From Bryoerythrophyllum caledonicum (taxonomy: Eukaryota > Streptophyta > Bryopsida > Pottiales > Pottiaceae): a stretch of DNA of 64,000 nucleotides. Of this stretch, positions 12,041 to 24,077 are shown in pieces (the first letter of the stretch is position 1; each line of letters starts with the position of its first letter). The DNA lies in contig OZ020515.1 in the NCBI GenBank assembly GCA_963971425.1, positions 20,518,637-20,582,636 of the forward strand. Direction: 5' to 3'. Position numbers and translations under genes: made by a program. The notes below the pieces were generated by a model, which saw only the letters and a list, made by a program, of their open reading frames with translations, did no database searches and was not told the origin of the DNA.

Positions 12041-12911
12041 AGTCGATCTCCGGCTTTCAGTGTGGCTCCTGTCCCTTCTGCTACCTGTACCCCCTGATAT
12101 TCCTTCAACCCCTATGCTCCTCGATGTCGATGCTGGGGGCCCCTCCGCATGTGCTTCAGCTGGATTCGTCGCCCCTTGTTGTCGTGGAGCCCAAGGCCGC
12201 GTCCCTTGATCAGCTGGGAATTTGACCCCGTACCCGGCTAAGATGGTTTCCACAGCCTTAGTATCGCTAGGCTTAAATGTGGGATACATCTTCAGAACCC
12301 CTCCCTTACCGTCATTCAGCCTTCTCCATACTGTGCACTGGTTTTTGTGGCGATGATAGGATAGTGCATTTTTGTCAGAGAAGTCTTCTTTGCAATACTT
12401 GTACCAATACCATCTTCTCCTATCCTTCCCCTCGATATCACAGTATATGTGATAGCGGCAGTTGTAATGTGCTTCTACTATTAGCTCTTTGTACTCCTGC
12501 TCCGTATACAAGCACACACATGGCACACGTCCTTGAGTTAGGGTGGACCGGTACAGATTCTCTCCCTTCACCCTCGTCCGCTGTACTAACCCCACGGGCC
12601 CATTCAGCACTATATCCCACCACTTCTCAAAACCTAGATCCGCAATGAGCCTAAGATCCTTGTTCACCCTGGTGCTACTACCGAGCTGTCCCGTTCAAAC
12701 TCTCCCCCGGTGATCCCAATACCGTACCCCTCAATCCCTGCTTCGGAAGATGTTCCCACTCTGCGCCTGTTTGTGCTGCCCTGTCCATCGCTGACCCTTT
12801 CTTGATTCGCTTCCTCCATTGTCTCTCTCGCTTTTGCTCTAGCATGTATCTTCCGAGTTTAGATGCCTTACTGCTACCCGGTTGCCATTCCATGTCAATA
12901 AAAATTAACAT
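8459..12911 (-). pseudogene. Finger plus Ulp1/SENP cysteine protease gene, copy 2 (multi-exon, decayed)
   Basis: Minus-strand blocks in order: 12911-12678 (basic N-terminus, motif RQWRKRIKK); 12667 to about 11195 (finger, Arg/Ser-rich linker, then a helical region, ending at a GTAAGC donor); about 11100-10670 and 10648-10151 (middle region, CPHVVRALKLY, CAQDLVDIGFAYFLC); 10063-9353; and 9139-8459, a Ulp1-type protease (C48) with the catalytic set visible: His in FDCSHWSLAV, Asp in FKFDSG, Gln in CPQQPDNW and Cys in WTCGFYVACY. Such proteases remove SUMO-like modifiers and are common cargo of plant MULEs and related elements. Defects: the first finger Cys is Tyr (WYKYC instead of WCKYC in copy 1), and a stop with a frameshift near 10570-10590 separates two middle blocks. 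The exon borders are my estimates. Host gene origin is unlikely because of the second decayed copy. Confidence 0.65.
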
Positions 12912-12939
12912 TAGGATTCAAGGACAGCACGGACATGCG

Positions 12940-13500
12940 AAACTCACAAAGAGGACAATGTGCGCACCCTAAACAGTACCTCGCAACCCTAATGAACAAC
13001 AATTACCGAATTCAATCATCAAGTGTGAAACTTTACCTTACCAATATTTGCTGTGGAATCCGGACTTCTACAGCTTTGTAGGTGTACAAACCCTAAACCC
13101 TAAACCAGATTCAAACTTGCAAACATATTACATACGAGCAAATGAAAAATGCAATAAAAGAAAACCCATACATAACAAGCACAACACACATATGCGAGGA
13201 CGACAAAGACGACCATGTGAGCTCCATAAACAGTACTTCGCAATCCTAATCAACCCTAAACAACCAAATACAATCATATTTTGTGAAACCTTACCTTCTC
13301 AATGTCTGCTGTCAAATCCAGACTTCTACAGCTTTGCAGGTGTACTACCTTTAAACCCTAAACCAGATTCAAACATGAAAACCTATTACATACCAGCGAA
13401 TTAAACATGCCAAAAAAATTTTACTACAGGAGCAAAACATCAGCCTAAACCTAGGAAGACAAACACAACAATGCGAGCACAATAAACAGAACCCGGCCTG
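12940..13500. repeat. Degenerate tandem repeats of about 255 bp
   Basis: The segment from CTGTGGAATCCGGACTTCTA (13051) recurs as CTGTCAAATCCAGACTTCTA near 13310 with the same following AAACCCTAAACCAGATTCAAA. The preceding block (GCGAGGACGACAAAG...) also has weaker copies before and after. They sit just upstream of the copy-2 gene. Confidence 0.65.
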
Positions 13501-14540
13501 ATACATAAACACCTCGCACATACAACCATACAAGCTTGAAACGGTACCTGGAAACCCTAATCATTAAACAAAAGGACAATAAAATACAACCATTCCAGCA
13601 GTGACCTAAGCAAGAAGAAGAAGCAAGTTCAACTATGCGAGGAAACGAAACTTCACCTGGAAACCCTGAAACGAGTTCGCCGAGAGATCCTTTGTTTCTT
13701 TCCACGCAGCCAGTCCCACGAATTCAACACTCCAGCACAGATCTCTTCGCCTCAGGGTCCCGTTCCCTTGGATTGCTCAACGCCCTAAATCCTTAGTAAC
13801 ACCTTCTCTATACTTCTCCACCTTCAACCCAGAACCCAACATCCACGACGTCTCCCCCCTTCCATGTTGCTACAACGATTGATAGTACCATCTAAACCCT
13901 CTCAATCCTAAAACCCTAACCCCACGCATAACTACCTAAACCTAGACACCATCTTCGTTGCCATCGGTGCGCAGTACTGGCAAAACAGCCGGCGACGCAG
14001 CACAAAAATACACTCCTCTCCCTGAACGGAATACAACTCCAAATGCAGTACAACTCGTGATGAATGCCGGATGACAACGACAACCGAGACCCGTCACATC
14101 GCGATTGACCTAAACCGGGTTGGGCGGACGGGGACGGGCCCGCTGGCCGTGACCCGGGCTGGGCGGCGGGGACAGGCCGGGTGGGCCCTCGACCATCGCC
14201 CGGGTTGACCCATGGACCCGCTATGGCCTCCACGGGCGACATTTGGCGGGCAGGGATGGGGTGCCCGGATTTCTATAAAACCAGGGTTCGAGGGGGGGGT
14301 CCGTAACGTGACGCATAATTTATGGTCCTTTGTCAGCCAACGAACATACTACAAGGTTAATCATCTAGGCACTTTCACCGTCCAAACATAGATTCAAGGT
14401 GGGATTGGTTACTTCAAATTACTAATTTGGTTACATTAGCTTGTTCCATGCACGTGGCCCATAAAATATGCAGGGTGAGAACTTTCACCCTGCTAATATT
14501 TAAATTTCACCCTACTTTGGTGAATAGAAAAAGACACAAG
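13501..14540. other. No gene seen; GC-rich island at 14090-14280
   Basis: Holds several AACCCTAA words and a GC-rich stretch with GGGCGG and GGCCGGG repeats ending in TATAAAACC at 14274. It could be a promoter or an element end, but nothing decides it. Confidence 0.25.
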
Positions 14541-14544
14541 GTCC

Positions 14545-15392
14545 TTAACCCCTAAAGTCGAAAGCCCTCAAAACTGCCAAAAACCCTCAAAACTGCCCTC
14601 TTTCAATGCAAGGTGAAATTTTTTAACTTTTGACAAATTTTCGAGTATGTAACCGTAAGATCTAGTACCTAACTTGTACATGTACATGCATACCGAATCT
14701 TAGATTCAAATTCCTCTCCATTTGTGAGATCGTAATGTTCAAAGTTGAAAAAAGAGATTTTTTCCTTGTTGTAGAATGGAAAACTAATGTTTTGGGGGCC
14801 AAAAAAACCAATTTTGAAAGGAAATTTGACATGAGGCTCTTCAAATTCTTGTTCCTATGTGAGTAAGGAATATGTCCATATAACTTTTACCCTCATAGGA
14901 CCTATAAAACCTAAAGAAATGCTTAATTTTTCACATGGAGGTATGCTGAAATACAAATACAAATGCCCATTTTCAACAATTAAGAAGGCATGTAAAAAAT
15001 TATCGGATTGAAAATCTAAACGGTGAGATCATGCTTTACTACCTCTTTTACATGTAAAAAAACAAAATTCGAAAAAAAGTAAAATCTCAATGTTTGGTGA
15101 ATTTTTGAAGTTACTGCGATCTAATCGATTTTGGGCAGATTTTGAGAATAAATGAGCATATACCGCAGTTTTGGGCAGATTTCAGCATGCCCTAACAGTG
15201 TTTTCAAACTTTGACCCTGAATATCTCCTAAAGTATGAGGAATTTTGAAGCATGAACGGTGTCATTTTAAAGGTATGGAAAAACTCTACATTCTTCCAAA
15301 ATTGTAACTTCGTACGATCTAAATTTAGTAACTGAGAGCCTGACCAGAGTCAGATCGACCACATTCTGATCGATTTCGACTTTAGGGGTTAA
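14545..15392. mobile_element. 848-bp non-autonomous TIR element, copy 1
   Basis: Perfect 19-bp terminal inverted repeats TTAACCCCTAAAGTCGAAA. There is no coding capacity: the frames inside are short and unconserved. A second, inverted and rearranged copy lies at about 43536-44568 inside an intron of the methyltransferase-like gene. I could not define its target duplication. Confidence 0.8.
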
Positions 15393-16039
15393 AGGATGCT
15401 GCACCGGGTCTTTTTGGCTTACACAAGGTAGCTACTAGCCACCCTTTAAAACTCAGACTTTAGGAAAACTCTAATGAGTGCGATGCGTTTTTGAGGGTAT
15501 CACCAAACGCAGTTGCATATAAAAAGATCAATCTGTGAGAATGACTCCCATTTTTATGAAACAGCGGATAAAACTGCCAAATTGGTAATTTTGCAAGGAC
15601 GCAAACTCAAGGATCTAATAAAGGAAATTAATGTACAACTGCTTTTAGTTCTGATAGATCTAGGACCCAGAGTACAAAGGAAAAAAAAGTTCAAGCGAAT
15701 AAGCCCATCTGAGTATCCAATGCTCAATCCAAAATTGTCATTACATCCGAAAAAAGGATTTGCATCTAAAGCCAAATCTATGAGTTGTTGCATCGTACAT
15801 GAGAGAAGTGATGTACCGTTCACATCCAAAGGAGCACTTGTATCTAACATCAAAACTGTGAGACATCGTTGCATCCAATCTGAGCAGTAAGGAAGCAACT
15901 AAGCATACGAAACCATGAGTCGGTCAACAAACCATGAATCGTTCCATCATCATAGGACGATGTGAGAGCAGTAAGGTAGCAGAGTCGAACCTGTACATTA
16001 AGAGCGGAAAATATCACATGAGCAAATTGCTGCTGTCGA
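15393..16039. other. Intergenic, nothing recognised
   Basis: Overlapping open frames on both strands (15513-15890 plus, 15554-15898 minus) have no motif, and neither is preferable. Confidence 0.3.
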
Positions 16040-16657
16040 TCAACTCCTGTTTTTGAGCTCCGCCAATCTGCGGCTCAAGTCGTCCTCCGAAACAGTAGAT
16101 TCCGCATCACTCAGCGGCTTGTGCGACGCAGCTTGCGGCAGACCAACAGACACCTCCAGACCGTAATCATCCGCAACCTGGTGCATGAGCGAGTTGACAT
16201 CGTCCTCGGGCGTGGACAAGCTGGTGCTCCCCGCCATGGCGGACTCCACGAACTCAGACTGCACCTCCATGTTGACGAACGTCTTCTCGAACTGGTCCAT
16301 GGTCTGCGAGATCTTCTCCATGTTGCCCACGGCGAGCGCGCTGTCGAGCGCCTTGACGATGGAGCCCATGGACTTGGTGATGGTCTGCATCTTGCTCTGC
16401 GTGCCCAGGCGCGCCACCACGGCGTCCAGCCGCGACGCCAGGCGCAGGTAGTTGAGCTGCTCGTTGTGCTTGCGGATGGCGTTCTGCGCGTAGATGCGCG
16501 CGCCGTCCATGTTGCCCTTCTCGATCGCCTTCTTCACCTTGAGCTTCTCCGCCTTCTCCTCCGCCTCGCACTTCTTGGCTTGCCGGACTAGCGTCTTCGC
16601 TGTGAACTTCAGCTGGAAAATCTGGTTCAACAACTTCTCCTGACTGCCTCCTCCCAT
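16040..16657 (-). CDS. CHMP1: ESCRT-III subunit CHMP1 (VPS46/DID2 homologue)
   Basis: Encodes 205 aa with no intron, close to the roughly 203 aa usual in plants. CHMP1 joins ESCRT-III filaments on endosomes, recruits the AAA-ATPase VPS4 through its C-terminus and takes part in sorting into multivesicular bodies. Diagnostic stretches include [49 protein letters not shown] and the C-terminal MIM1 helix [16 protein letters not shown] chose the Met of [14 protein letters not shown] because it matches the family start; an upstream in-frame Met would add 13 low-complexity residues (to 16696). Its codons are markedly G/C-ending, unlike all neighbours. No premature stop; it looks functional. It is the only clear housekeeping gene in the window. 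Confidence 0.97.
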   Translation of the reverse strand: MGGGSQEKLLNQIFQLKFTAKTLVRQAKKCEAEEKAEKLKVKKAIEKGNMDGARIYAQNAIRKHNEQLNYLRLASRLDAVVARLGTQSKMQTITKSMGSIVKALDSALAVGNMEKISQTMDQFEKTFVNMEVQSEFVESAMAGSTSLSTPEDDVNSLMHQVADDYGLEVSVGLPQAASHKPLSDAESTVSEDDLSRRLAELKNRS

Positions 16658-17005
16658 GGCTCTGGCTCCTCCTCCCCCTCTCTCCTCCCCCTTCAAGGCC
16701 CTCCTTCAATGCTCCTCCTTCAATAATCCTCCTCCTCTCTCTCCTTCTCCTTCAAATCTCCTCCTCCTCCTCCTCCTCTGATCGTCCTCCTTCAATAATC
16801 CTCTTCCTCCTCTTCCTTCTTCTCCTCCTCCTCCTTCAATAATCCTGTTCCTTCTCCTCCTCCTGCTCTTCCTTCAATTATCCTCCTCCTTCGATAATCC
16901 GCGTCCACCTCCTCCTCGTCTCTCCTCCTTCGATAATTCTCCGCTCTCTTCCTCCTTAATAGTCCTCCTTCTCCTTCTCCTCCTCGCTCTCCTCCGAGTT
17001 CAATT
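16658..17005. repeat. CTC/TTC-rich simple sequence upstream of CHMP1
   Basis: About 340 bp of CTCCTCCTT and TTCAATAATCCTCC repeats. On the gene strand this is a GAGGA-rich leader, probably 5' UTR and promoter. Confidence 0.7.
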
Positions 17006-18310
17006 TTTGTGCATCAAATGGTCTTCGAAACCTAACGAACCCTAACAAATCGCCACAAACGATTCGTGACTTCCGTTAACGGCCAAGTCGACTTTGATGA
17101 GTGCCAGGCTCCGACAACTTAAAGTCCTTACATGGAAAGGGTGGGGTAAGTTTCTACCGGTGGGTAAATTTGACTCGGTAAGTTCGGGGGTAGGGAAATT
17201 TCCTTTACTGAGTGTGAAGAAATGATCGGAGGAAGAGGAATTGTAGGGTGACTGATTGACTACCGTACCACAAGGTCAGGGTCGGCGAAAAAATAATTCC
17301 AAAAATAGCTTGTCTAGGATTTTAATTCTTCTTAACATATAATATTTACTTAAGGAAAATTTGAATTATTAGAGTTTTCCTCAAAGTCACCAAAATAAAT
17401 TGGATAGTCACCCTGAATCTTAGGATCTTATGTTAGTAACTGGGACCATATACACATGGTGACTTGGTTTGAGAAAGGTGTGGAGGAACATTGGTCAATT
17501 CTTTGAGGACGTAGGGTCCTATGGGGGCGCTTTAACTTGGATGGGATAGGGCCCAAGAGCATCGTTGCCAAGCATTTCATTGGAGCAGAAAAAAAGGGAT
17601 ATGAACTTCCTCATGCTCTCTTTCTTTCTGTTTTTAAATCTCATATGATCTGGCACCATATTCTTTGTGGCTTGCTTTTACGGGAAGCACTTTCAGGAAA
17701 ACTCTATTATGAGAATAATACATTACAAGAGAGTCAAATTTAAATATTTAGTTAATTCTTAAAAATAGATGTCCGGCAAAATGAATTTTTTTTAATTTAA
17801 AATTTGGATTGAAAAATTGCCCAAAAAATTTGGTATCTATTTATAAAATTTGACCCTTGGGATCAACATTCTTTTTGTCATATCTATTTTGTAGACATGA
17901 TTTTGGAGATAGAAGAGTACATGGCGCCACTCCTAGAAAAACCTGCAGAGAACTTCTCATTATTGGGCGATGATGCTGACGATGAGGATTGCAATGAGGT
18001 ACCCGGCGACAATACAATGGTGCTTTGCGGGCTCTCTATCCTCCAGAATGTTTGTCGATCAAATCGGAAGAGGAAACGCAATGAAGATTCGGATAACTCG
18101 GATGATTGAAAGATGCCCGCCACCAAAGTACTACAAGTTACAACTACAATTAGTGGTGTGGTGATTACATCATATAATAGTACCATTGCTTAAATTATGT
18201 ACTTGGAGTTGAAAATGCCTATTCATGAAAGCACCACATCGAAATAAATAATTTTAAGGTTAGCCCACCCCCCGTATTGTATTCTTTCTCAAATGTTGCA
18301 CCTCACCCCT
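17006..18310. other. Intergenic with one small acidic open frame
   Basis: A 70-codon plus-strand frame at 17897-18109 ends in a basic then acidic tail (NRKRKRNEDSDNSDD) that looks like the C-terminal tail of a transposon protein, but there is no recognisable domain. The remainder shows nothing. Confidence 0.25.
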
Positions 18311-18317
18311 TTTGAGG

Positions 18318-18505
18318 CACACACGCCCCCTGGACTGCGCGCGCCTGGCTTCTAACCGTGCGCGCGCGGCCCACAATGGTATGCGCCCAACCCTCAAGGG
18401 TACATGTTCGGCCTTGATTGATATGCACCGGGCCCCAAATGCTACGCGAGCGTCCCGAAGGTGCGCGTCCGACCCGCTTGCGTGCGCGCCCGAGCCTATG
18501 GCGTG
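18318..18505. repeat. Degenerate GC-rich minisatellite, about 21-bp period
   Basis: Successive units such as ATGCGCCCAACCCTCAAGGG, ACATGTTCGGCCTTGATTGA and ATGCACCGGGCCCCAAATGC share the spacing of GC boxes and a final (G/C)T. The composition contrasts with the AT-rich surroundings. Confidence 0.55.
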
Positions 18506-18610
18506 ACTTGGAAAGCAGTATGATGTGTCAGCACACGCATTTTAGCATAAGGTAAGCTGTAAATTTGATTTAGGGTTTGTAAATTTTTTTTACACGCAAT
18601 TGTTCCCCAA

Positions 18611-18679
18611 AAAGTGATGTCCGTGTTGTCCGTCCGTCTGCTGTCCTTGGGCCCCTGTCCGTCTATGTAGACAACTCTG
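18611..18679. mobile_element. Fragment of the hAT-type MITE (inverted)
   Basis: The complement reads CAGAGTTGTCTACATAGACG and on through GGACAGGGGCCCAAGGACAG, matching the left part of the elements at 21460 and 25419. The other end was not found. Confidence 0.6.
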
Positions 18680-18719
18680 ATCAAAATGTACCACGCGTAG
18701 ATAAAACAACAACTTTCAA

Positions 18720-19800
18720 ACTTGATGATGCCTTGAAAAATTTGGTAATTAGTGGCACCAATGTTATAGATCTAGGCCACAAGGAAAAAAACGTAGGTTT
18801 TGCAAATATTACATGGAAGTTGCTAGTGAGAAAAAATAACTATATCACAAAAATCCTACTGATACAAGCACAATTCAAAAGTACTAATCGCACATTCATC
18901 TTCATTGTAATCTATGAATGCTTGTATCAAAATTTATGTTTCCATTACATAAACTTTTATGTAAATAATAAATTTATTAAAAAAATGAATCATCCCACAG
19001 AAGTTGTAGTAAATTACATATTCTTAAAAATAATTCTTGATGAAAGTAATGTTGATTAATTAAAAATTAACCATGAAAGATTTCATTTGTACCAAAATCA
19101 ATGGAATTTTTAGTTAAGTCACCCAAAGTTTCAATTTAATGATTCTTTCTTCTAGTTTTAATACTCTTATTTATTCACTCTTAGTGATTGTTAAATATAT
19201 GGTAGAATCTGAAGGTGTTTCACAAAGACTCCCTATGGAAGAGCTTGGTGGTCTATAGTTTCAAGCTAAAAATAGTTCAATCGTCCTTGAGGAAGAAGAA
19301 AGAATGGTTATGTTGTACTATGAATCTGAGCTACAATTCTCTACTTCGAGCTCATTATAGAATTTTCAAACTATTTTGAGCAATTTTTCAAATTTAAAAA
19401 CAAACAAATGGTTTAAAAACCTTGGTAAATTTATCTAAGTTTACAAATGAATCGAACATCATAGTACCTATACCACTTAGGCCAATGTAGATAAATATTA
19501 ATTCTCATATCTATTTGAAAATTTTAATTTTATAAAAAAAAATTAAAGTAGTTTTTTATTTTTTAGATTTTAAAAATGGGTTTTTGAAATATAGATTATA
19601 TAATATCAAAAAAATTAAGTTACTTTAATATCTAAAAACTTGGATGTATAGGCTAAATTCACAATTCATGTGCTTAGACACACTACATATGGTCCCACCA
19701 TCAATTAATCAACTATCGTATACAAGGGTAGAGTTGCATTGGCCATGATGTTGTTGATCCTTGAGGGAATGGATAGAGATGGATGAACGGTTATTCCTAT
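18720..19800. other. AT-rich intergenic stretch
   Basis: One 109-codon plus-strand frame (18733-19059), rich in Asn, Ile and Lys, has no motif and AT-driven composition. Nothing else is seen. Confidence 0.3.
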
Positions 19801-19810
19801 CTCCATTCCC

Positions 19811-20182
19811 CTAACAACCAAGTCCGCTTGGCCAAGGTCCCATGAAGAAAGGGAGAGGATCATTGCTCATGCCACTACGTGTCCCCAAATGGCTACTCAT
19901 AATAGATGACTCAACCCTTGCGGAGGAAAGTTGTGGGATTAGTATCACGCACTCTACACCACTGTTTGGGCCAAGTGCGCTACAATGGACGGGGGGCCGG
20001 ACTATGGATGAAGAGCTTTTTCTCTTTGGACTTAATAAAGTTCTTCTAACCAAATCTATACCTTCAGTAGGTGGCCGCCGAAACAAATTTTGGATTGGCA
20101 TGTCTTTTTCTAAGTCCGGTTCTATTACTTGAGGTTCAATTTGAGTGCTCCTCACAACTTCAATGGATTTTGTAGTGGCCAT
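19811..20182 (-). other. Open frame of unknown status beside the hAT remnant
   Basis: A 124-codon frame downstream of the hAT C-terminus with no motif I recognise. It may be part of the element's 3' flank. Confidence 0.2.
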
Positions 20183-20459
20183 TGGCTCATGGGATTCATA
20201 ATTGTTTCCACCAATGTTGACTTTGTTTCCATCGTTTGGAGATGCATTTTGCGCTACAATGCCAATGCCATGATCGTCAAGCTTAGGCCATAGCCAATAG
20301 AGGGGCCTGAGGCGCTAGGGCCCTTAGAGTTAGCAGAGTGATTCTTCGGATTGTTGTCATCTCGATCAAGATTGCCATAAGTAATGCCTACCCATCTTCC
20401 TCTGCCCTAGCTTCTTGGACACCATTTTCACCCGATAATTTTATTATATTATGGATTGC

Positions 20460-22550
20460 TTATGCGTTGACCTTGCCAAACGCAAAAGGATCCAATGGGT
20501 CACCGTAGACGTTGTGAAAATGGTCATGTAGTGCATCTCCATCGTCCTCGTTGTTTGTTGACTTGTCACTAGGCGGGCTATGACCAGACAATGGATTGTT
20601 GTCGTCGGCAAGGTCTTCCTTATCGTTAGCCAACCAGTTATAATCTCCATCATTAGATTCCAAGCCCTTGTCCTCCGTGTTTGAAGGAAGTCCTCCATCA
20701 GGGTCAGATTCCTCCAAATACACATTCTCGTCGTACCATCGGACTAGGTCTAGACGAGCATGTACTTGGAGCAATCAACTATTCGTGTAGATGTAAATCA
20801 AATCTTCCGCCTTTTCTACTTCCAAACAATTTTGGCTCTTACTATGCACAAAAGAATACATGCTCCAGTTACGCTCACATGACGAGATCGAGCAGGTTTG
20901 TGCTAGTATATGCTTTGCAATTTGAGGCAATGATTGCCCGTCCACGCGATTCCACTAGTAGTGGTCCAACAAATTTTTGTTTTCAATCTCCTGATCATCT
21001 TCCAATAGTGAGTGTGGGCCTCAGAATTCTTCATACTCCGTGATTTCAATCATTACTTCTTCAAAGGACACTCCAATCGGAGCACAGAGCTTGCAAACAA
21101 CTCTATTTGGCGCCTCTTTGGCCTCACCGTCATTTTGAATTTGCAAGTTATTGACTAGATAAGGATTCAATAAAGCCCCTACATAATAGAGATTTGTCAT
21201 CATCCTCTCTTAATGGGCAAGGAATCATCCTTCAAGGCAAGTCGCAATTTCCAGCAGCATGTTGAATGGCTCATTTTGTAGCTTGAACATGTGCTCCTTT
21301 AGCTTGTTCATGGTTACCCAAGCCATTTCCATTGCCAGAGATTTTCCATCAAAATTCTGCTATGCCTTTAGTACAGGTGCTACTACAAAATCAAAGTTAG
21401 TGCACCGATGCCAGAAAGTCTCGTCTAAGATAGTGGGCCTCACCTGAGATGCCTTTGGACAGGGTTGTCTACATAGACGGACAAGGGTCCAAAGACATCG
21501 GACGGACGGACAATCGGACAGTCGGACAGTCGGACATGATGGACAACACCTTTACTAGATAGATGCCTAAAATATTCTAGAGAATATTTCCAAATCTACA
21601 TGATTATTCCCAAATATTCTAGAATATACCGGAATTTTCTGAAATATTCTCTATCGGACGGACAACAACCTCTAACGGACAGACAGCTGGACGGACGGGC
21701 GCCGGAACAACCATGCCTTTGGATGGGCACGGTGCCCGTTTTGCCTATTCAAAAGAGAGGATACATAGGTTATCCATGCCCTGCTTATTACAACCATCTT
21801 CAAGGAATTCTTCACTTCTAAGAGTCGATGGATCATTATGTAATTGCAAGCAAACCTTGATGCTGCCGGTCACAAAAGAGACAATTTTGGCAAAAATCGT
21901 CAAAAAAGTAGCCATGGACACATGGTGGTTCCGGATATACAATGCAATCTCTTTCGCCTAATGGACACGGTATGCAAATATGTCTTCCCTCCTCCAATCC
22001 TCAAAGAGAAGGTCCAAAATATGTGCGCAACACCCTTGTGTATATATGTGCTGGTATTCCTCGATGACCTTCTTCATTGCCCCCAACATGTTTGTTGCAT
22101 TATCAGTGCACACTTGGACTACATTCAATGGTCCAACCTTTTCGATGAAACGTTTCAATTGGTCCCCTATATATGCCTTAGATTTCTTCATACCCATGGT
22201 GCCTATAGACCCCAAGAAGATATCACCTATTGGGCATACAAGCATGATATACATGAGAAGACGAGGTGTAATATTGTCCCACCCAACCGAGCATATTGTT
22301 GCCCCATATTTGCCAATATCTACACCGGTCTTCTTGTCAACAAGTTTTTTTACTTTTTTTGAAGGGGCTCATCGTATGTCGTCCTCATGGCATTGTACGA
22401 TGGCGGTGTATAATTAAAACCCGCCTTTGACGTTGCTTGTGTAGCCGTAACAAAGGAATGATGTCTAACCAAGTTGAATGCAATGTTTGCTTCATAAAAA
22501 AATTGTGCCCATAATTCATCCAATTCTTTTCGTTTTTCAAGTTGGTAAGT
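20460..22550 (-). pseudogene. hAT-family transposase remnant
   Basis: Reading right to left on the minus strand: FYEANIAFNLVRHHSF and PPSYNAMRTTYDEP near 22.5-22.38 kb; after a frameshift, GATICSVGWDNI; then VVQVCTDNATNMLGAMKKVI and CCAHILDLLFEDW (21958-22254), the classical DUF659-type RNase H-like core; HHVSMATFLTIFAK (21745-21942); and finally the C-terminal dimerisation segment LPQIAKHILAQTCSISSCER followed by NCLEVEKAEDLIYIYTN near 20.78-20.93 kb and an acidic tail ending at 20460. Stops and frameshifts break it in several places, and a 256-bp hAT-type MITE is inserted at 21460-21715. hAT transposases cut and paste elements with 8-bp target duplications. This copy cannot be active. Confidence 0.8.
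21460..21715. mobile_element. 256-bp hAT-type MITE, copy 1, nested in hAT transposase
   Basis: Ends CAGGGTTGT and ACAACCATG (one mismatch from a perfect inverted terminus) flanked by the 8-bp duplication CCTTTGGA (21452-21459 and 21716-21723). The interior is full of GGACGGACG words. CAGGG termini and 8-bp duplications are hAT hallmarks. Confidence 0.92.
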
Positions 22551-24060
22551 CTAAAGGAAGCTCCGTTGCCGTACAGATCTTGGCGTCGATGATGCTGTTT
22601 GGCTTAGTGGATTTGTAGATTGTATATTCTCCTCAGTTTGAGTTTCCAAGGCACTACGTTGTTGGATCGATTGGCTAGAATAAGGTTATGTGGAACCTAG
22701 GTTTGGTGCGCTAGGAAGGCCAATGTCGTAGTCTAGTGGTTCATAATTCTCAAAGTTAACTGAAATTAACCTTAAGCAAGCCCACCTAACCAGATCGTTT
22801 CCATGGATTTTTATCGTACATCAAACTCTTTAAATCTTAACAAAACTTCACACTTAATACCTCAGCACATCCCCGAGGATGGCTTCCCCGGTACCTTAGT
22901 AACCGGTAATAAGTAACCACAAATGTTTAAGTTAAACTCTGTTGAGCGTCAAAGTAGTTTTTTGGTAAGTTTTTATAGGCCCGGAAAGTCACTGCCCACC
23001 GTTCTCGCAGTCCAGAGGCCACAATATCCACAATCTAACCCTACACCTTGAAAGAGTTAAAAAGGTCACAACCGGTTTACCAATCTTCACAATCTATCGG
23101 GAACTTGTCCCGATAAACCGATCACGCAAGCCCGAGTTCCAACTACAACCACACCCAATGAATCAAACAAAGAATATACAAGGCTCAAAACAAGTTAGTG
23201 CTAAGCAAATCATATGAGCAAGACAACCTTCCATAGGGATCGTCGGAACTCGTCCACTGCAAGGATAGAATCCCCGGAATTTTCTGGACTTAGGCGTAGC
23301 CGGGATCTCTCCCGGTGTACCAAGAAGGAGGATATCACCCCTCCTCCCCACTAATCCAAACACTTCCCACTTAACGGAGGCTATCATGAATAATCGTGGG
23401 CTTTCTGGATCCCATCCGATAAAGCAACTCTTCCCGGTTCCACCGGTGAAGGGTCTGGAGTATAGATCCCGGATCTTACTCCACCTATCTAACCTAGGTA
23501 TCCTACACCCTCGAGAAGTCTCTATTCACACTCAATCACACAACACACAACAGATCACAACCTTGCACACCTAGCAAAAACACACTAGGAGGACTCAATT
23601 CTTTCCCGATCTACTCACACAAGCTCAGCAAAGACTCTAGAGACAAACAATGAAGGCAAGACACGAGCAAGTCAACAAAGAGAAGACTACTTAACACAAG
23701 AGCCCAAGGCTCCTTAAGTACACAAAGGCTACTAGCTACCCTCCAAAACTAGATCCCCAAAAGGTGAAAATGGCATCTAGAGAGTGCACTAAAGTCAATA
23801 TCTACTCTCCAAAACTAGATCCACAAAAGAACAAAATGACATCTAGATCCTAATATCAAGGGTAGCTTAGTCACCGGCGGATTATCGGTAGACCGGTAAT
23901 TCGGAAGACTCCCGGTCCCGGGACCGGTGAATCTTTTCCTAACAAAAGTAAGTAGCCGGAGAAATCCACTCAAGTGGTAGAGACTGGGTGCACAATGGGG
24001 CCCATCAACATCACTACTTTCACCCTAGTGTTTATATCTAGCAACTTTAAAAACAGCCCA
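22551..24060. other. Flank of the plant-transposon-protein copy, no intact gene
   Basis: Rich in CCGGT words, as is the coding part to the right; probably the 3' untranslated or terminal region of that element on the minus strand. Confidence 0.3.
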
Positions 24061-24077
24061 TCAACCGGTAGGATAAA

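Noticed and set aside
13083..13110. AAACCCTAAACCCTAAACC, plant telomere-like repeat
   Set aside because: Fewer than three units; it belongs to the local tandem repeat and does not indicate a telomere.
16121..16709. Long open frames overlapping CHMP1 in other frames
   Set aside because: Shadows produced by the high GC3 of the real gene.
18733..19059. 109-codon plus-strand frame
   Set aside because: Asn/Ile/Lys-rich as expected from AT-rich non-coding DNA.
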